Origin: Pseudonocardia sp. CNS-004
Lineage (GTDB): Bacteria; Actinomycetota; Actinomycetes; Mycobacteriales; Pseudonocardiaceae
Length of the DNA: 64,000 bases
NCBI GenBank assembly: GCA_001942185.1
Contig: MKJV01000066.1
Coordinates: forward strand, 62,001-126,000
Direction: 5' to 3'
This document shows, piece after piece, positions 54,922-63,280 of the stretch; positions within the stretch are counted from its first letter, which is position 1; each line of letters begins with the position of its first letter. A model generated the notes under the pieces. The model was given only the letters and a program-made list of their open reading frames with translations, searched no databases and was not told where the DNA came from. A program made the position numbers and the translations under genes.

Positions 54922-54948
54922 GTTATCAAGAACTTGATGAATATCAAG
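54922..54948. promoter_or_regulatory. MarR-type operator between divergent SDR and MarR genes
   Basis: ATCAAGAACTTGAT (54925-54938) is a perfect palindrome, and a further half-site ATATCAAG follows (54941-54948). The stretch is distinctly AT-rich against the local background and lies where both promoters must be. MarR dimers bind sites of this kind. Confidence 0.65.
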
Positions 54949-55003
54949 CATCTATTAATGAGCAAAGCACTGGATTCGCGTGAAGTCGCGGTACTGTGCC
55001 AAC

Positions 55004-55479
55004 GTGCTCGACGACCAGCCGGAGACCGCGACCGACGCCGAGGTCCTCGACCGCGTCGCCGCGCTCCTACGACGCGCCGACCTCGCCCTGCTCGCCGCCA
55101 AGGAGCCGCCGCTGCGCGAGATCGGCGTCTCGGGGTCGCTCTACGCCGTGCTGATGAACCTCCGGGTGGCACCGGGACTCACCGGGGCGGAGCTGGCCCG
55201 CGTGGCCGGGGTGACCCCCAGGCGATCGGGCCGCTGGTCGCCAAGCTCGTCGACCGCGGCTGGGTCGAACGCCGCACCCATCCCCGCCACCAGAACGTGC
55301 AGGAGCTGCACCTCACCGACAGCGGCCGCACCGAGACCGCCGTCGCCGACCGGATCATGGCCCACCTCGACGACCACCTGCGCCGCTCCCTCGGCGACGA
55401 CGAGTACCGGCACCTGGCCGACCTCCTCGGCCGGGTGATCGAGCACCTTCCCGGCTGGACACCACCGGACAACGACTGA
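55004..55479 (+). CDS. MarR family transcriptional regulator, one frameshift
   Basis: Winged-helix repressor of about 158 residues. It starts VLDDQPETATDAEVLDRVAA (GTG 55004), then VSGSLYAVLMNLRVAPGLTG and AELARVAGVTP. One base is missing near 55218; AIGPLVAKLVDRGWVERRTH and PRHQNVQELHLTDSGRTETA form the recognition helix and wing. The C-terminal dimer helix is normal. It shares an operator region with the divergent SDR gene. Confidence 0.85.
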
Positions 55480-55513
55480 CGTCCACCACCGCCGACCGCG
55501 TCAGGAGACAGCG

Positions 55514-55825
55514 TTGCACTTCCGGATCACCGCCGAATCCGTCGAGCTCGTCGACCCGCAGGACACCCGGTCCTTCTCGGTGCTCTGCCCCGCGGACCTC
55601 GGCGACGACGACCTCCTCACGGTCGTCGCACGTGCGGAACTCGGCGAGGTCCTGCCCGGCGGCGAACACCTCATGGTCCCGGTGGACACGGTCCGGAGAA
55701 TGGCCGCCGGCCGTGTCGGCCCCGACTGGCCCGACGACCTCTCGGCGATGCTCGACTACGCGGCCGGCAAAGGCTGGACCAGCGCAGACGGCACTCGCAT
55801 CCGCGCCCACGTCGAACGCCGCTGA
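55514..55825 (+). CDS. Small hypothetical protein
   Basis: Protein of 103 residues. The TTG start at 55514 follows AGGAGACAGCG, a good ribosome site. The sequence (FRITAESVELVDPQDTRSFS, LGEVLPGGEHLMVPVDTVRR, DDLSAMLDYAAGKGWTSADG) is compact, acidic and soluble, with no membrane or signal segment. It follows the MarR gene by 34 bases and may be co-transcribed. I do not recognise a functional family. Confidence 0.6.
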   Translation: MHFRITAESVELVDPQDTRSFSVLCPADLGDDDLLTVVARAELGEVLPGGEHLMVPVDTVRRMAAGRVGPDWPDDLSAMLDYAAGKGWTSADGTRIRAHVERR

Positions 55826-55882
55826 CCGCACACGGGTCCATGGCGCCTCCCGCGTGAGACCCGGAACGCCAGGACAGGTCCA

Positions 55883-55943
55883 TGATCGGCGGAGATGGTG
55901 CGAGGGCGACAAATTTGCCGCCCCGGCACCACTCCTGGCGATC
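55883..55943. repeat. 60-bp palindromic repeat, copy A
   Basis: Long imperfect hairpin with outer TGATCG..CGATCA, middle GGTGCGAGGGCGAC with GCCGCCCCGGCACC and an AT-rich loop AAATTT. It lies just after the 3' end of rnpB (minus strand) and shares its layout with copies B and C on the other side of that gene. Confidence 0.7.
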
Positions 55944-55970
55944 ACCACGCCGGGCAGGATCGCCGGTGGG

Positions 55971-56373
55971 GCGGACGAGCTGGCCTGTAAGCCGGATCCT
56001 GTTCCCGGGCGCCTCGCGGCGCGCCGTTCGGCGACCATCCATCTAGGCCCGCCGTCGCCGGCGGCTCGAGCGGTCTACCCGCAGACTCGGACGGGCCGCC
56101 CTCGAACGCCTGCGCAGCTCCCGCGTGCGGGAGCCTTTTGACCTTGCTCCGGGTGGGGTTTACCGAGCCACCCCGGTCACCCGGGGTGCTGGTGGTCTCT
56201 TACACCACCGTTTCACCCTTACCCCGCGCTGGATGCGCGAGGCGGTCTGTTCTCTGTGGCACTTTCCCGCGGGTCGCCCCGGGTTGCCGTTGGCAACCAC
56301 CCTGCCCTGCGGAGTCCGGACTTTCCTCGGCGACGGTTGCCCGTCGACGCGGCCGCCCGGCCAGCTCGTCCGC
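55971..56373 (-). ncRNA. rnpB: RNase P RNA, bacterial type A
   Basis: Catalytic RNA that matures tRNA 5' ends. The minus strand shows the universally conserved elements: GAGGAAAGTCCGGACTCC near the 5' end, GGCAGGGTGG, ACAGAGAACAGA-type sequence after GGAAAGTGCCAC, and GGATCCGGCTTACAGGCC at the 3' end. The P1 helix is clear: GCGGACGAGCTGG (5' end, 56373) pairs with CCAGCTCGTCCGC (3' end, 55971). About 403 nucleotides, a normal actinobacterial length. The ends are set from P1 pairing and may be off by a few bases. Confidence 0.95.
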
Positions 56374-56379
56374 TCCGCA

Positions 56380-56385
56380 AGCCTA
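56380..56385 (-). promoter_or_regulatory. Probable -10 element of rnpB
   Basis: TAGGCT on the minus strand lies seven bases before the predicted first base of the RNA, as expected for a -10 box. No good -35 hexamer was found 16-18 bases further upstream. Confidence 0.35.
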
Positions 56386-56485
56386 CCCGTGGCACCTCGG
56401 CGTCCTCGGATGCGCCCCGCGGGTACTGCCGTGCCGTCCGACCAACGGCACCTTCGTCCGCACCGCAGCCCGTTGCGGTCCCAAC

Positions 56486-56546
56486 TGATCGCCGGAAGTG
56501 GTGTCTCGGCGACAGATCTGTCGCCCTCGCACCACTTCTGGTGATC
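56486..56546. repeat. 60-bp palindromic repeat, copy B
   Basis: Outer GATCGCC..GGTGATC, then AAGTGGTG..CACCACTT, then GGCGACAGATCTGTCGCC at the centre: an almost perfect hairpin across the whole unit. It is separated from copy C by ten bases. Confidence 0.85.
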
Positions 56547-56556
56547 CCCCGAGCGA

Positions 56557-56616
56557 GATCGCCTGGAGTGGTGTGGCCGCGACAGGTCTGTCGCTCTCCC
56601 ACCACTCGCGGCGATC
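56557..56616. repeat. 60-bp palindromic repeat, copy C
   Basis: Outer GATCGCC..GGCGATC, then GAGTGGTG..CACCACTC, then GCGACAGGTCTGTCGC at the centre. It is clearly the same element as copy B, with compensating differences in the arms. B and C fill the 322-base gap between rnpB and the GlcG-like gene, which otherwise holds no gene. Confidence 0.85.
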
Positions 56617-56696
56617 ATGTTGCGCCGGCCGCCGCGGCGGCCTCGGCGTGATCCGTCGGGTGCGCTCGGCCGCTCGCTCCACAACCGGCTGCCGCG

Positions 56697-57098
56697 TCAG
56701 GTGAGCGCCGCCACCGCCGCCTCCGCCACCGACACGTCCTGCTCGACCGATCCCGCGCTCACACCCACGGCGCCGACCAGCTCGCCGTCGCGGTGCACGG
56801 GGATCCCGCCACCGAACGCGATCATCCCGCCCGCGGTCTGCTCCAGCCCGTAGAGCTCCTGGCCGGGCTGCACCAGCGGGGCCAGTGCCGCGGTGGGCAG
56901 GTTCATCAGGATCGCGGTGACGGCCTTGCGTTGGGAGATGTCGATGCTGGCCCGGATCGCCCTGTCCTGGCGGGCGAACGCGAGCAGGTGCCCACCCGCG
57001 TCCACGACCGCGACGTTCATCGGCACGCCGATCTCGTCCGCCTTCGCCAGGCCCGCGGCGAGCGCCTTCTGCGCCTCGGCGAGCGTCAGCCCGTTCAT
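56697..57098 (-). CDS. GlcG/HbpS (PduO C-terminal domain)-like protein
   Basis: Small protein of 133 residues of the family that binds haem or cobalamin-related ligands and forms the C-terminal domain of some PduO proteins. MNGLTLAEAQKALAAGLAKA, ADEIGVPMNVAVVDAGGHLL, AFARQDRAIRASIDISQRKA, and FGGGIPVHRDGELVGAVGVS with AGSVEQDVSVAEAAV are the full family pattern. ATG 57098 follows GAGGAGGAAGC. It is divergent from the cobalamin-dependent dehydratase operon, and the pairing suggests a helper role. The adenosyltransferase half of PduO is absent. Confidence 0.85.
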   Translation of the reverse strand: MNGLTLAEAQKALAAGLAKADEIGVPMNVAVVDAGGHLLAFARQDRAIRASIDISQRKAVTAILMNLPTAALAPLVQPGQELYGLEQTAGGMIAFGGGIPVHRDGELVGAVGVSAGSVEQDVSVAEAAVAALT

Positions 57099-57271
57099 GC
57101 GCGCTTCCTCCTCGTCGTCGAGTTCGACCCCAGCCAAGCGGACCGGCCGGGGTCACGACACTGCACGTTCGGGGAGGAGGGCGCCACGCAACGCGCGTGC
57201 AACGTCGCCGTGCTCAGGATGGCGGGCGCCGTACCCGGCACTGACGCCGTGAACGACGGGAGGTGACGCGC
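57099..57271. promoter_or_regulatory. Divergent promoter region of dehydratase operon and GlcG-like gene
   Basis: The 173-base gap must hold both promoters. It contains GCAACG twice in CACGCAACGCGCGTGCAACG (about 57186-57205), a possible regulator site. It is too short and lacks the conserved boxes for a cobalamin riboswitch, so B12 control of this kind was not found. Confidence 0.35.
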
Positions 57272-57718
57272 GTGTCCACCACTCCGCACTCCGGCCCGCC
57301 CCTCGGGCCTGCGGACTACCCGCTCTCCATCCACCGGCCCGACCTGCTGCACACCCCGACCGGAAAGCCGCTGTCCGCGTTGACGATGCAGGCGGTCATC
57401 GCGGGCGAGGTCGGGGCGGAGGACGTGCGGATCGCCCCGGAGACGCTGCTGCTGCAGGCCGAGCTGGCCGCCTCGGTGCACCGGCGCCAGCTCGCGGCCA
57501 ACTTCCGCAGGGCCGCCGAGCTCACCGCCGTGCCCGACGCGGAGGTGCTCGAGATGTACAACGCGCTGCGCCCGCGGGCGTCGAGCAAGGAACGGCTGCT
57601 GGGTATCGCGGAGAACCTCGACACGAAGTACGGCGCCGCGACGTGTGCGGCGTTCGTGCGCGAGGCCGCCGAGGTGTACGAGCGCCGCGACCTGCTCGCG
57701 CGGGAGGAGGACCGGTGA
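57272..57718 (+). CDS. Diol/glycerol dehydratase small subunit
   Basis: Gamma subunit (PduE/DhaE type) of the adenosylcobalamin-dependent diol or glycerol dehydratase, 148 residues. Signature: GPADYPLSIHRPDLLHTPTG, KPLSALTMQAVIAGEVGAED, VRIAPETLLLQAELAASVHR and LRPRASSKERLLGIAENLDT. Length is close to glycerol dehydratase gamma and shorter than PduE. GTG 57272 has GGGAGG eight bases before it. The gene comes first in the operon instead of last. Its TGA overlaps the GTG of the large subunit (GTGA). Confidence 0.92.
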   Translation: MSTTPHSGPPLGPADYPLSIHRPDLLHTPTGKPLSALTMQAVIAGEVGAEDVRIAPETLLLQAELAASVHRRQLAANFRRAAELTAVPDAEVLEMYNALRPRASSKERLLGIAENLDTKYGAATCAAFVREAAEVYERRDLLAREEDR

Positions 57719-59414
57719 TCGCGACCGAGCCGGGCTCCCGCCGCTCCCGCCGGACCGAGGTGCTCGAGAACAGGCCCGTGAACCTCGACGGGTTCGTGCA
57801 GGAGTGGCCCGAGAAGGGCCTCGTCGCGATGGAGAGCGACTTCGACCCGGCGCCGAGCGTGCGGGTGCGGGACGGGCGGATCGTCGAGCTCGACGGGCGG
57901 GACCGCGCCGACTTCGACTTCCTCGACACCTTCATCGCCGACCACGCGATCGACGTCGGACGCGCCGAGGAGGTGAACGCGATCCCGTCGGTCGAGATCG
58001 CACGCATGCTCGTCGACCCGCACGTGCGGCGCGACGAGGTGGTCGCGATCGGCAGCGGGCTCACCCCGGCCAAGATCCTCGACGTCGTGAAGCTGCTGAA
58101 CGTCGTCGAGATCATGATGGCGATGCAGAAGATGCGCGCCCGCCGCACGCCCGCGAACCAGGCCCACTCGACGAGCGCGAAGGACAACCCGATCCAGGTC
58201 GCCGCGGACGCGGCGGAGGGTGCGCTGCGCGGGTTCGCCGAGCTGGAGACGACGCTCGGGGTGGTGCGCTACGCGCCGCTGGTGGCGATCGCGCTGCAGG
58301 TCGGCGGCCAGGTCGGGCGCGGGGGTGTGCTCACGCAGTGCGCGTTGGAGGAGGCCACCGAGCTGGAGCTCGGCATGCGCGGCATCACCGCGTACGCCGA
58401 GACGATCTCGGTGTACGGCACGGAGTCGGTGTTCGTCGACGGTGACGACACCCCGTGGTCGAAGGCGTTCCTCGCCTCCGCCTACGCCTCGCGCGGGATC
58501 AAGATGCGGTTCACCTCGGGCACCGGCTCGGAGGTGCAGATGGGCAACGCCGAGGGCCGGTCGATGCTCTACCTGGAGATCCGGTGCATCCTCATGGCGC
58601 GCGGCGCCGGGGTGCAGGGGCTGCAGAACGGCTCGATCAGCTGCATCGGGTTGCCGGTGCGGTGCCGGGCGGGATCCGGGCGGTGGCGGCGGAGAACCTC
58701 GTCGCGAGCTGGATGGACCTCGAGTGCGCCTCGGGCAACGACCAGTCGTTCTCGCACTCGGCGATGCGGCGCACGAGCAGGCTGCTGCCGCAGCTGCTGC
58801 CCGGCACCGACTTCGTCTGCTCGGGCTACTCGGCGGTGCCGAACCCGGACAACATGTTCGCCGGCTCCAACCTCGACGTCGAGGACTACGACGACTGGAA
58901 CACGATCCAGCGGGACCTGCAGGTCGACGGCGGGCTGCGCCACGTCCGGGAGGACGAGATCCTGCAGGTGCGCCACCGGGCGGCGCTCGCGTTGCAGGCG
59001 GTGTTCGCCGAGCTGGACCTGCCGCCGATCACCGACGCCGAAGTGGAGGCCGCGACGTACGCGCACGGCAGCGAGGACTACCCGGACCGGGACGTGCTGG
59101 AGGACCTGCGGGCCGCGCAGTCGGTGATGGAGCGCGGGGTCACCGGGCTCGACCTGGTGCGGGCGCTGGAACGCACCGGGTTCGGTGACGTCGCCGAGCA
59201 CCTGCTCACCGTGCTCCGCCAGCGCGTCTCGGGCGACCTGCTGCAGACCTCCGCGGTGCTCACCGACGACTTCGTCCCGCTCTCCGCGATCAACGACGCC
59301 AACGACTACGCGGGCCCGGGCACCGGCTACCGGCTGGAGGGCGAGCGGTGGGAGCAGCTGAAGATGTTGCGGCACGTGACCAGCGCGGACAACCCCGAGA
59401 CGGAGGTGTCGTGA
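57715..59414 (+). CDS. Diol/glycerol dehydratase large (catalytic) subunit, one frameshift
   Basis: Alpha subunit (PduC/DhaB type), about 566 residues. It converts 1,2-diols or glycerol to aldehydes by radical chemistry with adenosylcobalamin. Present are the active-site His in TPANQAHSTSAKDNP, the Glu-containing GFAELETTLGVVRYAP, CALEEATELELGMRGITAYA, and DLECASGNDQSFSH with the catalytic Asp. The end is NDYAGPGTGYRLEGERWEQL. A base is missing near 58667: CCGGTGCGGTG should be CCGGGTGCGGTG (GLPGAVPGGIRAV). The N-terminus is about a dozen residues longer than in enteric enzymes. It overlaps both neighbours. Confidence 0.95.
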
Positions 59415-59986
59415 TGGGCGCCCCCACGGCGGACCGGACGCTCACCCTGCGCGAGATCGGGCCGGCGCGCCGGTCGAACCGGCCGGACGAGGTGGTCGTC
59501 GCCGTCTCGCCGGCGTTCGGCGACGTGTTCACCCGGACCATCGTCGACGTGCCCCACGGCGAGGTGGTCCGGCAGATCCTGGCCGGCATCGAGGAGCAGG
59601 GCGTCGCCGCGCGGATGGTGAAGGTGTGGGACACCGCCGACCTCGCCGCCATCGGGCACACCGGCGCGCGCCTGTCCGGTTCCGGCATCGCGATCGGCCT
59701 GCTCTCCCGCGGCACCACGATGATCCACCAGCGGGACCTGGCGCGGCTGTCGAACCTGGAGCTGTTCCCGCAGTCCCCGCTGCTCGACGCGGAGGTCTTC
59801 CGCCGGATCGGCTCGAACGCCGCGCGGTACGCCAAGGGTGAGTCGCCGCCGCCGGTCCCGACGCGCAACGACCAGATGGCCCGCCCGCGCTGGCAGGCGA
59901 AGGCGGCGCTGCTGCACCTCAAGGAGTTCGAGTGCATCGCGGCGGGGCGGCGGCCGGTGGAGGTCGAGCCGGTGATCTCCCGCTGA
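59414..59986 (+). CDS. Diol/glycerol dehydratase medium subunit
   Basis: Beta subunit (PduD/DhaC type), 190 residues, which with the large subunit binds the cobalamin. Signature: DEVVVAVSPAFGDVFTRTIV, DVPHGEVVRQILAGIEEQGV, ARMVKVWDTADLAAIGHTGA, RLSGSGIAIGLLSRGTTMIH and LELFPQSPLLDAEVFRRIGS. The N-terminal extension that targets PduD to the microcompartment is lacking; length matches the soluble glycerol dehydratase beta subunit. The ATG overlaps the large-subunit stop. Confidence 0.93.
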   Translation: MGAPTADRTLTLREIGPARRSNRPDEVVVAVSPAFGDVFTRTIVDVPHGEVVRQILAGIEEQGVAARMVKVWDTADLAAIGHTGARLSGSGIAIGLLSRGTTMIHQRDLARLSNLELFPQSPLLDAEVFRRIGSNAARYAKGESPPPVPTRNDQMARPRWQAKAALLHLKEFECIAAGRRPVEVEPVISR

Positions 59987-59987
59987 G

Positions 59988-61803
59988 ATGGGGCTGGTCG
60001 TCGGGGTCGACATCGGCAACTCGACCACGGAGGCGTGCGCCGCGCTCGTCGAGGACGGCGCGGTGCACCGGCTCGGCACCGGTCTCACCCGCACGACGGG
60101 GGTGAAGGGCACCCCGGCCAACGCCGAGGGCGCGGTCGCCGCGGTGCACCGGGCGCTCGCCGCGGCGGGCCGCCCGGCCACCGAGATCGACACCGTGCTG
60201 CTCAACGAGGCCACCCCCGTGATCAGCGGGCTGGCGATGGAGACGATCAGCGAGACGATCATCACCGAGTCGACGATGATCGGGCACAACCCGGCCACGC
60301 CGGGCGGGGAGGGCATCGGCGTCGGGACCACCGTCGCGATCGACGCGCTCGCGGGCGCGGAGCCGGGTGAGCCTGCCATCGTCGTCGTCCCGCCGGGCTG
60401 GGACTTCGACGACGTCGCCGCCGAGCTCAACGCCGCGGGCGAGCGCGGCGCGACCCTCGCCGGGGCGGTGCTGGCCGGGGACGACGCGGTGCTCGTGGTG
60501 AACCGGCTGCGTCACCCGATCCCGGTCGTCGACGAGGTGGGCGCCGTGGAGAAGGTGCCGCTCGGGATGCACGCCGCCGTCGAGGTGGCAGCGCCGGGCC
60601 GCACGATCCGGACCCTGTCGGACACCTACGGCCTCGCGTCGGTGTTCGGTCTCGACCCCCAGCAGACGCGGCAGGTCGCACCGGTGGCGCGGGCGCTGGC
60701 CGGCAACCGGTCGGCGGTGGTGGTGCGCACCCCCAGCGGCGACGTCACCGACCGGCGGATCCGGGCGGCACCCTCACCCTCGCCGGTGCCGGCCGGTCGG
60801 TGCACGTCGACGTCGACGCGGGAGCCGAGGAGATCATGGCCGCGCTGGACCGGGCGCAGCCGCTCGACGACGCGGGCGGCGAACCGGGCACCCACGTCGG
60901 CGGGATGCTCGCACAGGTCCGGGACACGATGGCGACGTGACCGGGCAGCCCGCCGGCGAGATCCGGATCCGGGACCTGCTGGCCGTCGACACGCTCGTGC
61001 CGCGGGAGGTGCGCGGGGGCCTGGCGGGCGAGGTCGCGCCGGAGAACGCGGTGGCGATCGCCGCGATGGTGCGCACCGACCGCAGCCGCATGCAGGTCGT
61101 CGCCGACCGGGTGGCCGCGGCGCTCGGGTGCACGGTGGCGATCGGTGGCGTCGAGGGCGAGATGGCGGTGCGCGGGGCCCTCACCACACCGGGCGTCGGT
61201 GTGCCGGTGGCGGTGCTCGACCTCGGAGGCGGCTCGACCGACGCCGCCCTGCTCGGCCCGGACGGGCGGAGCGCGGCCGTGCACGTGGCCGGGGCGGGCG
61301 AGCTGGTCACCAAGCTGATCGACGCCGAGCTGGCGCTCGAGGACCGGGAGCTCGCCGAGATCGTGAAACGCCACCCGCTGGCGAAGGTGGAGAGCTTCTT
61401 CCGCCTCCGCCACGAGGACGGCACGGTGCAGTTCGTCACCGAGCCGCTGCCACCGCACGTCTACGCCCGGGTCGTCGCCATGACCCCCGACGGCCCGGTG
61501 CCGGTGCCGACGCGCCGCTCGCTCGACCAGGTGCGCCGGGTGCGGCGCGCGGCGAAGCGGCGGGTGTTCACCGTCAACGCGCTGCGGGCGCTGCGGCGGG
61601 TCGCGCCCGGCGGCAGCCTGCGGCTGCTCGACTTCGTGGTCCTGCTCGGTGGCTCGGCCCTCGACTTCGAGATCCCGGACCTCCTCGCCGAGGCGCTCGC
61701 CCCGCACGGCGTCGTCTGCGGCGTCGGGAACGTGCACGGCACCGAGGGCCCGCGCAACGCCGTGGCGTCCGGTCTGGTGGCGGCGTTCGCGGAGGAGGCG
61801 TGA
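59988..61803 (+). CDS. Diol dehydratase reactivase large subunit, two frameshifts
   Basis: ATP-dependent chaperone-like factor (PduG/DdrA, about 605 residues) that releases damaged cobalamin from the dehydratase. The actin-like ATPase fold is visible: LVVGVDIGNSTTEACAALVE, LNEATPVISGLAMETISETI, ESTMIGHNPATPGG, and later VAVLDLGGGSTDAALLGPDG and LLGGSALDFEIPDLLAEALA. Missing bases near 60765 and 60937 (ACGTGACC for ACGCTGACC) split the reading into three pieces. The second break creates a GTGA overlap that could be read as a new start, but the sequence across it matches one continuous family protein. Confidence 0.92.
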
Positions 61804-62147
61804 GCACGGAGCGTCCCGTCGCGCCCGCCGTCGTCGTCCGGTATGCGGGTGGGCACTCCGAGGTGCTTCGGCAGGTGTGCGCGGGGCTGGAGGAGGAAGG
61901 CGTCCCCGCGCGGGTGGAACAGGTGACCGGTGACCAGGGGTGCGTGGCGCTCGCGTACGCCGCCGCCGGCGCGTCGCCGCTCGAGACCGGGATCGGGATC
62001 GACGCGACCGGAGCCGTCGCGGTGCACCACGCCGCGCTGCCACGAACCGCGCCGGTGAGGACGGTCCGGGCAGACGCCGGGTCTGCCGAACACCGGCTGG
62101 CCGGAGGAACCGCGGCCCGGGTGGTGACCATCCAGCCGCTGCGGTGA
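61800..62147 (+). CDS. Diol dehydratase reactivase small subunit
   Basis: Beta subunit (PduH/DdrB type), 115 residues, similar in fold to the dehydratase medium subunit and able to take its place during reactivation. Signature: APAVVVRYAGGHSEVLRQVC, AGLEEEGVPARVEQVTGDQG, CVALAYAAAGASPLETGIGI and DAGSAEHRLAGGTAARVV. It overlaps the large-subunit stop (GTGA) and ends the operon. No shell protein, aldehyde dehydrogenase or adenosyltransferase follows in the window. Confidence 0.92.
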   Translation: MSTERPVAPAVVVRYAGGHSEVLRQVCAGLEEEGVPARVEQVTGDQGCVALAYAAAGASPLETGIGIDATGAVAVHHAALPRTAPVRTVRADAGSAEHRLAGGTAARVVTIQPLR

Positions 62148-62233
62148 GCCTCCCGCGCGCTCGGTGTGGTCCTCGCAGAGCCCGCGGCACCTGCGAGGAC
62201 CGCAATCGGCGCGCAGTTCGGATGGCCGACACC

Positions 62234-62401
62234 TCAGGGTGACTCGCGTTCCTCCTCGGGGCGCCGCTCCGCCCCGCACCGCCAGCAGCGCTCCTGCCCT
62301 TCGCTGGGCATGGCCCCGCACTCCGGGCAGAGCTTGTCGAGCCAGCACACCTCGTCGCCGCCGTCGGACACGATCCCATCCTGCGCCCGCACGCGTGGCA
62401 T
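62234..62401 (-). CDS. Small zinc-ribbon protein
   Basis: Protein of about 55 residues from ATG 62401 (a longer frame reaches 62452). The zinc knuckle is LCPECGAMPSEGQERCWRCG, with two CxxC pairs, followed by an acidic Glu/Arg tail. Binding of zinc is near certain from the spacing; the partner is unknown. It is divergent from the TauE-type exporter gene, whose GTG lies 65 bases away. Confidence 0.65.
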   Translation of the reverse strand: MPRVRAQDGIVSDGGDEVCWLDKLCPECGAMPSEGQERCWRCGAERRPEEERESP

Positions 62402-62465
62402 GCGCCACGCGTGACGCCCACCGCGCCGCGCCGGATCCGCCGCATACCGCAACTACCGTGGTTCC

Positions 62466-63226
62466 GTGATCGATTCCTCGCCGGGCACGCTGGCGTTCCT
62501 GCTGGTCGCGGGCCTGGTGGCCGGGGCGGTGAACGCGGCGGCGGGCGGCGGCTCGTTGCTCGTGTTCCCGTCGTTGCTCGCGGTGGGGCTGCCGCCGCTC
62601 GCGGCCAACGTCACCAACTCGATCGCGCAGTGGCCGGGCTACGTCGGGATCATCGCGGGGCCCGGCGCGACCTGAAGGGCCAGGGCCGCCGCATCGTCCT
62701 CGCCTCGACGGTGTCGGTCGCGGGGTCGGCGGTCGGCTGCGCGCTGCTGCTGGTGCTGCCCAGCTCGGTGTTCGACGCGGTCGTGCCGGCGCTGGTGCTG
62801 CTCGCGAGCGCGGTGTTCGCCCTGCAGCCGCTGATCCGGAACTGGATCGCACCCACGCCCGGCGCGCCGGACCGGCTCGCCACCCTGCTTCCCGGCGTCT
62901 TCCTCGCCGCGGTGTACGGCGGGTACTTCGGCGGCGCGCTCGGCGTCATCCTCATCGCGACGCTCTCGCTGTTCGCCCACGACTCGCTGGTGCGCCTCAA
63001 CGCCTTGAAAGGGCTGCTGTCGCTGGTGATCGCCAGCGTCACGGTCGTCTACTTCGCGATCGGGGCACCGGTGCACTGGCCCGCGGTCGCGGTGCTCGCC
63101 CCCACCACGCTCATCGGCGGCTACCTCGGTGCGCGTGTCGCCCGCCACTCGCCGGAGGCCGTGCTGCGGGCCGCTGTGGTGGTGCTCGGCATGACCGTCG
63201 GGGTCTACCTGCTCGTGAGCGCTTGA
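62466..63226 (+). CDS. TauE/SafE family sulfite/sulfonate exporter-type permease, one frameshift
   Basis: Integral membrane protein of about 253 residues with seven or eight helices. LVAGLVAGAVNAAAGGGSLL and VFPSLLAVGLPPLAANVTNS is the family's duplicated first motif; YGGYFGGALGVILIATLSLF and NALKGLLSLVIASVTVVYFA form the second, with IGGYLGARVARHSPEAVLRA near the end. A base is missing near 62665, where GGGCCCGGCGCGACCTGAAG ends the first frame at a spurious TGA. Relatives export sulfite, sulfoacetate or other anions; the substrate is not known here. Confidence 0.88.
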
Positions 63227-63280
63227 CGCGCCGACTTCCGCGGCGCGACGCTCCTCCTCCCGCGGGGGAAGGAGCCGATC

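Noticed and set aside
57099..57271. Cobalamin riboswitch upstream of the B12-dependent dehydratase
   Set aside because: The gap is too short for the full aptamer, and no conserved B12-box sequence was found.
60937..61803. Separate second reactivase gene starting at GTG 60937
   Set aside because: The sequence on both sides of the junction continues the same PduG/DdrA protein without gap; a missing base explains it better.
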